Source of the DNA: Zygnema cylindricum
Taxonomy: Eukaryota > Streptophyta > Zygnematophyceae > Zygnematales > Zygnemataceae
Reading direction: 5' to 3'
NCBI GenBank assembly: GCA_037447655.1
Contig: JBBHKE010001834.1
Coordinates: 1 to 62,000 of the forward strand
DNA: 62,000 nt
The translations under genes were made by a program, and so were the position numbers. The stretch's first letter is position 1, and every line of letters begins with the position of its first letter. Below the pieces are notes generated by a model. The model was not told where the DNA came from, ran no database searches, and worked only from the letters and a program-made list of their open reading frames with translations. Positions 23,064 through 33,677 of this stretch are shown piece after piece.

Positions 23064-23073
23064 TTCCCCCTCT
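23064..23073 (-). other. Polypurine tract of the copia element
   Basis: On the minus strand AGAGGGGGAA lies directly before the 3' LTR; it is the expected plus-strand primer site. Confidence 0.85.
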
Positions 23074-23097
23074 TACTGAGATACTCAAAGCCCCCTC

Positions 23098-26000
23098 TTA
23101 CTCCATGCCAACTAATTTCTTTCCTATTTCATAGACTTCCTTTAATGCTGCTTTGGTTAACATATCAGCAGCTTGTTCTTCTGTAGGAACAAACGAAAAT
23201 TCAACTTCTTTTTCCGTAACCAAATCTCGAACAAAGTGCCACTGAATTTTAATGTGTTTAGTGCGCTTATGCAAAATAGGATTTTTACTAAGTGCAATGG
23301 AAGACATATTATCACTTAATATTTGCATGCATTCTTTTTCCACTCCAACCTCCGATAGAAATTCTTTAATCCACACAGCATTCTTCGCAGCATGACACGC
23401 TGCCATATATTCCGCCTCCGTTGATGAAAGTGCCACAGTAGGTTGCAAACGGGAATTCCACGAGATTGCTCCTCCTGCAAGTAAAAACACATATCCTGAC
23501 GTAGACCTTCCTGTATCATAGTCTCCTCCATAGTCGGCATCACAATATCCATAACAACTCAAGCCCTCACCCTTCCTATAAACAATTCCAAGACTAAGCG
23601 TTCCAGCCAAATATCTAAAGATTCTCTTCACTGCCTCCCAATGTATTTTTTTCGGATTGCTACAATACCGACTAACCACGCTCACTGAGGCACTAATGTC
23701 TGGCCTAGTACCGACACTCAAATACATTAAGCTTCCGACCGCCTCCCTATACGGGGCATCAACATCGGGACTTTTAACAAAATTAGAAAGCTTATCACGA
23801 GGATCAAGGGGAGTTCCAAGTGGCTTACAATCTAAAAACCCAAATCTTTCAAGTACCTCTTTTGCATATTGTTCCTGGCTTAACTTAATATCTCCGTTCC
23901 TCCTTCTCTGAATCTGAACTCCCACAATGTATTGTGCATCTCCTAAGTCTGTGATTTTAAAATACTTCCGAAATTCAATTTTTAATTCTTCAAGTAAATC
24001 TAAGTTGTGAGAGATAGAAATGAAATCATCTACGTAAACACTGAAAATTACCATGTCCCTACCTTCTCCCCGAATATACACTCCACAGTCTGCAATAAGC
24101 CTCCTAAATCCCAAAATTAGTAAGACCTTGTGAAGCTTATGGTTCCATGTTCTTGGTGCCTGCTTCAAACCATACAAAGCCTTCCACAACCTCCATACTT
24201 TTCCATTCTTTCCAGGAACTCCTTCTGGAATTTTCATATACACCTCCTCTTCTAGTTCTCCATTTAAGAAAGCTGTCTCTACATCCATCTGTTTGATATA
24301 CATTCCTTCCGCCGCCGCCATTGCAATAATTGCTCGCAAAGAATCAAACTTAACCACAGGAGCAAAAGTCTCAGAATAATCAATACCCTCCTTCTGCTGA
24401 AAGCCTTTACATACTAACCGCGCCTTATACTTAAGAATTTCTCCCGAAGCTCCCGTCTTTGTCTTAAAAACCCACTTTGAGTCAATCGCCTTCTTACCAA
24501 CCGGTAAATCTACCTCTTCAAAACACCCATTCGATTTTACAGAATTAAATTCTTTGATAAACGCCGGTTTCCACTTATCCTCCCATTCGTCCGAGTCTCG
24601 AGCCTCTTGGTATGATTGAGGGTCCGTCGGACGATTTTCTGTAATTGCCTTTCATAAGAGAAAGGATTCCGCCCTTCCTTCTCTAATTTCGGAAATTGCC
24701 CTCTGGTAGCTGGTTTGCTTTTTATAAGACTGTCCAGGTGAAAATCGTTCCGGTGCCTTCCCTTTAGTGGATCTTTTACTTCTCCGTACGTCATCTGCAA
24801 ATTCTTTATCTGAATCACTATTCTCAATCTTGTCATCATCCTCCTTCTCTAGGGTTGTCTCTTCTGATGTCACGTTGTCCATGCCTGTGGGTGATTCTCT
24901 GGTGACCTTGTCTCCTTGTGACTTGGTGCCGCTAAGCTTAGGTGTCAAAACTTTCTCTAACGGTTTCTCTACAAATCGCACCTTTTTCTTCGTCTCTACC
25001 TCTGACAAAACTTCGTCCTTTTCCTCCTCCTCTCCACTGAACTTCTCATAATGACTTTCCTCCTCGTAATCTTGAGCTCGTTTGGACTCATTAGCTCCCT
25101 TCACCATCCATTCCAAGTTCTCATTAAACTCCACATTTCTAGACTCTTTAACCCTTCTAGTGACTGGGTTGTAAATCCTATACTGCATTGAGTTCTCACT
25201 ATATCCCACAAAATATCCTTCCCATGACCGTGCAGCAAACTTTCCCTCCCGATTTCTTTCCTCTATGTATCCCATAGCCTCACATCCCCAAATCCTTAAG
25301 TGTTTTACCGTAGGTGTTTGTCCACTCCAAAGTTCCTCCGGTGTTTTGTTGCCCAAGGCGGAATTTATTCTCCTGTTGGTAATATGGTTAGCTGCCCTGA
25401 TTGCTTCTCCCCAAAGACGATGCGTGAGTTTCGTCGTATGGAGCATGGCGCGTACCATCTCTTGCAATGTCCGATTCTTCCTCTCTGCAATTCCATTCGA
25501 TTGTGGGGAATAAGGAGCCGTGAACTGCTGCTTAATCCCCGTCTCTTTACAGTAATCGGCGAAAGCAAGAAATTCGCCTCCTCGGTCTGAGCGTACCGCC
25601 TTTACCTGCCTCCCACTTTCCCTCTCAGCCATGACCACAAAGTCTTTAAATGTTTCAAGAGCGTCTGACTTAGCTTTTAAAAGATATACCCATGTCTTTC
25701 TGCTGAAATCATCAACTATCACCATAATGTACTTATTTTTTCCAATGGTTTCTAGATGTGTGTCCCCACAAAGATCTACATGGACTAGATCTAGAGGGGC
25801 ATTCGCTTTGAATTGAAGATCTTTCACCGGATGAGGCTTCCTTTTATGTTTCCCTTTTGTGCATCCAACGCATCCAATGACCTTCTCTCCTGTTGCCACA
25901 TCTAGCCCTCGAACCGCCCCATGACGAATCATCTCCTTAATGTTACTCTCTGAAGTGTGACACATGCGATGGTGCCACAACGTCAAGTCCTCCTTGTTGA

Positions 26001-27756
26001 CTTCTGCCGAATGGAGATGACCTTCTTCATCTGCCGTCCTATTTTCTGGTTTTCTCCAAATCAATCTGCTTTGCATATTTTCAGTCACAATGCCTTCTGC
26101 AAATGGCCCTGTTTTACTACTCAAAATGATTCTACCTCCTTCTAAGCATGTGGCTCTTCCTCCTTTCTTTTGAAGTTGTGGGACACTTAAGAGATTAATG
26201 CACCCCCCTGGATTATAGAGCACATTGTTAAAGCGTACTCTATTGACTCTAATTTTCCCTGTTCTATCTTGTGTTGGTAGATCCAACCGTACTGTTCCCA
26301 CTGTATCGATGACCATCATTGAACCATTAGCCACTATGATGGATTTTGGTATAGTGAGTTTTCTAATGTCACTGAATAGTCCTGGATCTGAACACATGTG
26401 ATGTGTGGCACCTGAATCTATGATCCAACTGTTAAATTTTCCCTTACTCTCCTTGCCTTGTGTGTGAAATAGAATATCCTCCTTTTCCTGTGATTCCTCG
26501 ATAAGTGAGACGAAAAATTCTTGATCCTGTCCCATTGGCCCATCCCCAACAAAATCCCCTCTACCTGATGAGCTACTTCCACTTCCTCCACTTCCTCCGC
26601 CTCTAAATTGTCCCCCTCCGCGATTGTTTCCCTTGTTTTGATAACAACCGCGACCAGTGTGTCCCCATTTATGACAAACGTTACACTGTTTACTTTTGTC
26701 TGGGCATTCAAAAGAGCCATGCCCAATCTCGTTACAATTGTAACAAGTCATCTGAGAGGTATCACGTTGATATGAGCCTCTTCCTGGGCCCTGTGACCTG
26801 CCTCCTCGTCCACGATGTCCACCTCCTCGCCCCCTAGATCCCCTAAAGCTGTAAGCTCCTCCGTCATCCTCCTCTTGATAACTTTGGTACGATGACCCCT
26901 TGTTTTCCTCTTTTGGTGTTGCTTTCTCCTTCTCCGTACTTTTCAAGTGATTGATAGCGTATGCCATTGTTGGTTTCTCTCGCCCTTTGATGACCTCCTT
27001 TGCTACCGCAAACTTGCTTGGAAGGCTCCTCATGAAAACAAACAACCTCTCTTTTTCTGTAGGGAAGTTATTGAGTGAGTTAAGTTGTTCTATGATAACA
27101 TTAAATCTTTTGACTCCATCATCAATGGACTCATTCTCCTTCATTCTAAACCCAATATACTCCTCAAAGAGATAATTTTCATTTGCCTCAAATCCATTTT
27201 CAAACGCATTTTGCAAAGCGGTCCAACAATCAAAAGCCCTATCATGAGTTAGAAGGTGTTCATGCATAGAACTAGCACAACTTTGTATTAGTGCGGTGGA
27301 GGCCGCCATATCTTTCTTGTCCCACTTATGTGCTCCGGCTGGATCCACGGAAGGATCCGGTCGTGTTTCTTCCCCGATAACGATGTCCCAAAGTTTTTTT
27401 GGTGTGAATGCTCCTCGAATGTATCTCTTCCAAATTGCATAGTTGGAACCCGTGAAGACAATGGTTTTATTAAACACTTTGTAATCATCATCCTCGCTCT
27501 CCTCCTCTTCCTCATAAAGTTTAGATTTCCCCTTCTTTTTCTTTATTTTCTTGGAGTTGCGTGAGTCTCCACTTACTTCTCCATCTCCATCATCTACTTG
27601 TGTTTTGAGAAACTCTTGAAATCGTTCAAACGTTCCTTCGTCCATCTTCACATTTTTCTCCCCCCATTCGTCATACTCATCATATTGAGTCCCTGTAACT
27701 CCTCTTCCACTAACTCTCCCACTAGCTTCCGTCGGGGATTTTCCTTTCTCCGCCAT
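23098..27756 (-). CDS. Copia Gag-Pol polyprotein with one in-frame TGA
   Basis: A single frame runs from ATG at 27756 to a stop at 23098-23100 (1553 codons), broken only by a TGA at 24652-24654 after the residues AESFLL. In order: Gag; two CCHC zinc knuckles (CX2CX4HX4C, around residues 340-375); aspartic protease (IIDSGATHHMC); GAG-pre-integrase (LWHHRMCHT, then CVGC); integrase (conserved SDRGGEF and SPQSNGIAERKNRT); reverse transcriptase (KWVFKTK, ETFAPVVKF, DVETAFLNGELEEEVYM and YVDD); RNase H (CDADYGGD, STEAEYMA). All catalytic blocks are intact. This is the usual copia order, with integrase before RT. The TGA lies in the integrase-RT linker, which is normally tolerant. It could be a simple disabling mutation or a readthrough point; the former is likelier. 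Confidence 0.95.
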
Positions 27757-27779
27757 ACCGGCAAATGTTGCCAGTAACC

Positions 27780-27792
27780 CGCTCCGATACCA
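27780..27792 (-). other. Primer-binding site of the copia element
   Basis: On the minus strand TGGTATCGGAGCG starts two bases after the 5' LTR. It differs at one position from TGGTATCAGAGC, the usual plant copia site complementary to initiator methionine tRNA. Confidence 0.9.
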
Positions 27793-27794
27793 AT

Positions 27795-28354
27795 TGAAAG
27801 ATTACAAACCAAATAAAATACACACACAAGAATGGTGTTCCTCCTTAAAGATACTCAATATATTAAGTACAATGCAAATACAACGTCTTTTCTTCCTTCC
27901 TTTTACTTCTGATCTTTCTACGCCTCCTTAACAAGCTATGCCTCCTAAAAGATAATTCTACCACAAAGTCTCAACTAATAAATATAGGTACACGACCAGA
28001 AACGCGTAGGAATCAACGTGGTAAAAAGCACGACCAATACGTTGAACCGACTTGAACAACACGGTACGACTAGGAAAGTCAACCGCGAACCAACTTGAAT
28101 CACACGGTACGACTTGAACCTACGTGAACTGAAACTACCAAGCAATTTCCACGTCTCTTCTATAGTACTATTCAAACATACGTGAAATGAAACAAACATT
28201 TCATTTCACGTCACTTCAAATATCCAGCGACGAAACTTCTTCGTCGCTGGTACTTCAACTATCCAGCGACGAAACTACTTCGTCGCTGGTCGTCACTACC
28301 TTAGCTACGAGAATGACTCGTCGCTACCAGAGTTCTCAGTACCAAATCCTAACA
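27795..28354 (-). repeat. 5' LTR of the copia element
   Basis: 560 bp, same sequence as the other LTR by eye, including the twin CCAGCGACGAA...TTCGTCGCTGG hairpins at 28224-28250 and 28263-28289. Confidence 0.95.
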
Positions 28355-28916
28355 CTACCTCCCATCACTTGGGATTCCATGGAAAAAACTAAAAGTGTAA
28401 CCTTTTTATAATATTAGCCGCCGAAAATGGATAAGCCGTTATGGCTATCAATCTGCAAATTGGTAGATGCCTGCAAAAATGATTGGTAGGTTTTTTTGCC
28501 AGAAAGGATGAAAGGTAGAGTTTGCAAATTTTTTTTTCAGATTATACTTTGACTTAATTGGTGCGACCTTTTTGTATGTGAAATCTCTACGTACTAAATA
28601 ATTAATAATATGAAATACGGAATTATTACTTTTTTGACGGTTACATGTTGCGGCGTCTACCTTTAAATCACGGAACGAAAATCACGTCGTACGTGGCGTA
28701 TCAAACAATTTGTCTTCATCGCTAAAATAACATATTTTATGAAATGTTAAATTTAAAAAAATACAATATATCGCAATAATTTTTGTTGTTCTCGGTAGGA
28801 TATATCGAGAAGTTTGCGCGATCGATATTCGATACTCGAAATTATATAAAGAATATATCGAAATTATCGCGATATGATATTACCCGATACCCAACACTAA
28901 TACTACGCCAGTTTAC

Positions 28917-29786
28917 TAGTGTTGTTTATCGGTAAGGATTTGTCGATAACTGATATGGGCCTTTTTTCGATAATCGATATATTTGTACGATATACCGTTA
29001 TTGGTGTTATCGCCGACAAATAACCGATATTTATCGGTTATTATCGGCGATAACACCGATGTCGATAACTATGTGCGATATCTGTACTGACCGTACAGAT
29101 AAATGTACAACCAGTACACTCAACTGTACGTGTTATTCCCAGGACGCGCCTTACTCACAACCCCTATCCACTGAGGTGTCTACCAATGAGATCATTGTAA
29201 TGTATAGTTGTACAAGCATACAAAGTACAGTAGCCGCCATGAGGTCTGTACGGTTTTGGTATGGATCTAGTAAAAACGAGCTACCTTTCACATCCGACGC
29301 CATGGCTTTGTCCCTTTCTTCCTTGGGATTCACTGGAGACATGCCACGTGTAAATCTGTCGGTTTTGTTGGCATAAGCTGCCAAAAGAGACATTCCGGGA
29401 TGTCAGCGCTCACGTTGGCCGTCCGCTCGTATTTTTTCATTCTATGTCGTCCGTTCGATTTCGGCGGCGCGCAAAATGTTATTTTGCGTCCGCTGTACTT
29501 TGTTTCCGCCGTCCTTTTTCCATTCCATGTTCACCAGTTTGTCGGTACAATTCCGTACGCTTCCGTAAAATTTCTGTTCAGTTAACCGACCAACGTTTAT
29601 GTGCTGCGTTGTCTGTAATGAATCGCAGTTAGACAGCGAATGAATAAATTCTTATAGCGTAAAGTTATCGCCGATATGGAATTTGTTGGTCTCAGAGCGT
29701 TATATCGGGACCTCTGACCGTTCGATAACCGATAACTATCGGTATCGGTGTTATCGTGATACTTTTTTTACTGGTACACAACACTA
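28917..29786. mobile_element. hAT-type non-autonomous element, second family (870 bp)
   Basis: The ends are TAGTGTTGTTTATCGG and ACACAACACTA. The 8-bp flanks CAGTTTAC/CATTTTAC differ at one base. The termini are rich in CGATAACACCGATA, like the larger element at 51705. No transposase domain is seen. It lies only nine bases beyond hAT copy 2's right duplication. Confidence 0.75.
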
Positions 29787-30210
29787 CATTTTACCTCTTC
29801 GAAATCCCCTTCTTTTAGCAAGCGCTCTATCTTTTTTAGCGGCTGCTTTTTCAGCCTTGTCTTTCCTAAACGAAGACTCGCTTAATTCCTAACGGCTTCC
29901 TAGAAAGGACGCGAGAAGGTAGAAGGTGGACGGGAGTCCACCAAAGTCCAACCGAAAATCATTACCGAAATATATTTCGGTGTCACACACTTTTTGTCAT
30001 CCTTCCAGATTCGTGGTTTCCCGCGCAAAAAGTAATGATTCCTGCCGTACATTGACCTGGTGCGCAAGAACATAGTACGCAAATGAAGATTTTTTTGTTT
30101 TACACTAAAATTGGTCAGTTTTTATATTCTTTGACAATTTTCACTATTCGATCATGCATGGTTCCACTCAAATTGGAACACGTATACAGCAGCTTGTTAA
30201 CAGAACACTA

Positions 30211-30427
30211 CACTGTGAATCGCTATTAGCGTCAATGTTATTTTCGCCACTTAAAACATCTTTTATCCGTACACACTTGTCTGATTGTGGATCTCACGGT
30301 CGGGATTGAAAGGTAAGATTCTCAGCTTTCCGATTGACGGTCTCAAATTGAAAATCCGACAATTGTGTACGGAAAAAAATGTTTTAAATGGCGAAAAAAA
30401 CATTGACACTAATAGGGATTCACTGTG
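30211..30427. mobile_element. Tc1/mariner-like MITE (217 bp), nearly full hairpin
   Basis: The ends CACTGTGAATCGCTATTAGC and the matching CACTAATAGGGATTCACTGTG are flanked by TA on both sides. The arms stay complementary for about 90 bases (the CGCCACTTAAAACATC block recurs inverted), so a transcript would fold into one long hairpin. DNA at 29795-30210 and 30428-31409 holds no gene I recognise; the latter includes the RPN6 upstream region. Confidence 0.75.
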
Positions 30428-31409
30428 TACTGTACACGATGGCCGGTCGTCCAAAATACTCCGTAAAGAAATGTTGGGTTTCTCCCTCCCCGTGACGTTA
30501 TATGGACTGCCGGAAATCCGACGATTTGTGGAAATTTGCTGACGCCTCCTTACACTTCGATGCGTCCCGCACGGCTGTCCTCGACTCAAATACGGCAAAA
30601 TCAGGATACCTTTAAGATCGTCAGATAAACCCTTCAAGACGAGGGAAGTCTCGATCTGGAGGGATTTCTTCGAGAAATTCTTCCCAAAGAGAAAGAGATT
30701 CCCGATCATTTCGAATGAGGGTCACTTTATTCTCTTCGATTGTCTTTTTGACGCGGTTTTCCGACCATGTGATCATTAAATGGACGGTCACAAATATATT
30801 CACATTTTTTTCCTTGACTTTCATTTTGTTTCGTAAGCGGCTAGGGCTATAGAAAAAAATATCGTAGAAACTAGAAAGGGATACGTGGGAGGCGGGGGCG
30901 ACGTGGACCCGTTCGCCGTGCGCTAAACGTCGCGAAAAGTTGCAAGATTCAAGTACAGTACGGTACAGTAACGTTTTTATTTTCTGCCCGAACACAAATC
31001 ACGCGGTTTTTTTTATTACCAAGGAAATGACGCGACGCGTGAAACAACGACGCGGATTTCAAAATTTCCCTTTTCTTTAATAATTTCACATTCCTGCGTG
31101 AAATACGGCGGACCTCCGCGCAAACATCCACTCTCTCCCAACCCACTGCCCAAAAAATCCCCGGGCGCCAACCCCAAATATAAAATACTAATACAGTATG
31201 GAAATTTCAGTTCCATGTGCCAAATCCGCATGAAATGTTCGCACGTTTTGATTCATACCTCCGCACTGAATAAGCATGAACATGGCGAATGCCATACGAC
31301 GAAAAACAGAGAATTGGATTAGGGTAGTCAATTGAACAACAGCAATCCAGCGGTAAAAAGGAATTTGTTACGTTTTTGCTGTTTTTAAAGAAAGAAACGA
31401 GGAAAATCT

Positions 31410-33628
31410 ATGGCCATCGTTGGTGATCCGGAGACTTCCATGGCGACAGAGGAGTCGGTTGCTTCGGTCAGTGTAGGTGTTGCTAGTACAGAATCTTTAG
31501 AAAGAGCTGCAGAAATACAAGATTTGGATCCTGCAGAAGCAATTTCCATCTACAGGAGTATTCTCCAGGATGATCTGTCTACTGCAGAAAGTCTCCGAAT
31601 AAAAGAAAACGCCATCTCTAATCTTGCTGAATTGCTTTCTAAGCAAGGGAAGGCTGAGGAGCTCCGTTCGTTACTTACCGATTTACGTCCGTATTTTGCC
31701 CTAATTCCGAAGGCGAAGACTGCAAAGATTGTCCGTACGATTATTGATGAAGTGGCTAAGGTTCCAGGGACTACTAAGTTACAGTTGGATCTCTGCAAGG
31801 AAATGGTAGAATGGACTCGACAAGAGAAACGTACATTTCTGCGACAACGAGTTGAAGCCCGTCTTGCCGCTTTGTACATGGACACTCGCGATTATCAAAC
31901 AGCTCTGTCTCTTATTACGAGCTTAGTACGAGAAGTACGGAGACTTGACGATAAGCTCCTGTTGGTTGATATTGATTTGCTTGAAAGCAGATTGCATCAT
32001 CAGCTTCGGAATTTGATGAAAGCAAAAGCAGCTTTGACTGCGGCAAGAACTGCAGCAAATGCAATTTATGTACCACCAGCTCAACAAGGTCAAATTGACA
32101 TGCAATCAGGTATTTTACACGCAGAAGAGAAGGATTACAAGACGGCGTATTCGTACTTTTACGAGGCATTTGAAGGATTCAATGCACTTGACGATCCCAA
32201 GGCGGTCTCATGTCTTAAGTATATGCTCCTCAGTAAGGTAACGTTCTTTTGCGTTCATCTTAGTTTTGAAGACGTTATGATCCTTGGCATAAAATTATGG
32301 AGTCGTAGGCACTTGGAAGCTTGTTGCTTGTTTTTTCTCACCTTGTTGTTTTCTGTTATGTATGCTTGTTGTGGTTTAAATTTGGCCTTTTTCCCTGCAC
32401 CTTTTTTGCCTGTGTTTTATGGTACTTCAGGCACTCTTTATGTTTGTGGATGCAATTGAAATGTTTTTTCAAGTAGATTAGTTTCAAAGAAGTACTTATT
32501 TCTAAATTTTCCTTGACATGCTTTTTTTTTGCCGGATGCTTAGTACAGCACACCATGAATTGTTATTATCATTGTTAACACTAATGCGATGTTGGTTTTT
32601 TATATCGTTTATTACAGTAACTGTTTGCTCAGACTAATCTGATAAGCGGGCGAAAGTCGTCCACGTCGCTTGGGCTGAAATTAGATTAAAAAACACTAAG
32701 ATAAACCCAACACCATATATTTCTGAACACCAATAGCGATTTTACAGTGTAGAATCAAAGAAGTATGTAATTCTGAAGTTTCTTTGCCTTTACCTATAGC
32801 TTTCATTTTGCCTGCCATCTTTCATAATAATATCGACATTGTTTATGGCCCTTTTGCATTGGATATGTGCGGTTAACATTACATTGTCTTACGTTTACAA
32901 GGCATGTGTCTTACAATCACAAGTGTGCAAATAATTTTGACAGGTGATTGTTTACATGTGACTTACGTTAACAAGTGGCATAAATAGTCTTGACTGGTCA
33001 ATGTAAACATGTGACCTACGTTTACAAGCGTCCTAAATAATGTTAACATGTTAACGTTTACATGATGCTTACGTTGACAAGTCGCATACATACTTTTGAC
33101 AGGTTGACGTTTACATGTGACTTAGGTTTACATGGCATGAATAATTTTGACAGGTGATTGTTTACATGTGACTTACGCTGGCCAGTGGTATAAATGATGT
33201 CGACAGGTAATGACAAATCAGGCAGAAGATGTGCACAGCATCATTTCTACCAAGGCGGGCCTAAAGTACACAGGGCTGGAACTGGATGCTATGAAAGCTG
33301 TTGCAGAAGCACACAGTAAACGATCTCTTAAGGTGGGCATCTTCTCTATCACCGAAAAGTCGTTGTGGAATAGGTGTTTATGGGTAGAAAATTGTTTGTT
33401 TCGGGTTCTTAGGAGATTTTAGGGTTTTTTTTTTATTTGGCGCTTACAGTAAATGTTCTCTAAAGCTGGGCATGTTTTTCTATCACCAAGAAGTCATTGT
33501 GGAATGGGTTTTTAAGGGGAGGTAAGGGTTGTTTTGGGGTTCTTAGAGTTTTTAAGGTTTTTAGAATTGGATGCAATGAAGGCTGTTGGGAGTGCTCACA
33601 GTAATCGCTCTCTAAAGGTGGGCATCTT

Positions 33629-33677
<49 letters not shown>

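Larger units (their letters stand above)
22504..28354 (-). mobile_element. Young Ty1/copia LTR retrotransposon (5.85 kb)
   Basis: A complete element on the minus strand. The two 560-bp LTRs (22504-23063 and 27795-28354) look identical by eye. It is flanked by the 5-bp target duplication CTACC (22499-22503 and 28355-28359). It carries a primer-binding site, a polypurine tract and one gag-pol frame. It inserted into hAT MITE copy 2. Apparently identical LTRs mean a recent insertion. Confidence 0.96.
22240..28899. mobile_element. hAT-type non-autonomous element, copy 2, split by a copia element
   Basis: The left part is 22240-22503 and the right part 28355-28899 (about 804 bp without the insert). 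The ends are TAGTGTTGGGTATCG and CGATACCCAACACTA. The flanking duplication is GTACTACG/ATACTACG, with one mismatch. It is the reverse-complement orientation of copy 1 and clearly homologous throughout. Confidence 0.85.

Noticed and set aside
29059-29393. Frames on both strands inside the 870-bp hAT-type element
   Set aside because: Overlapping frames without BED, catalytic or dimerisation motifs.
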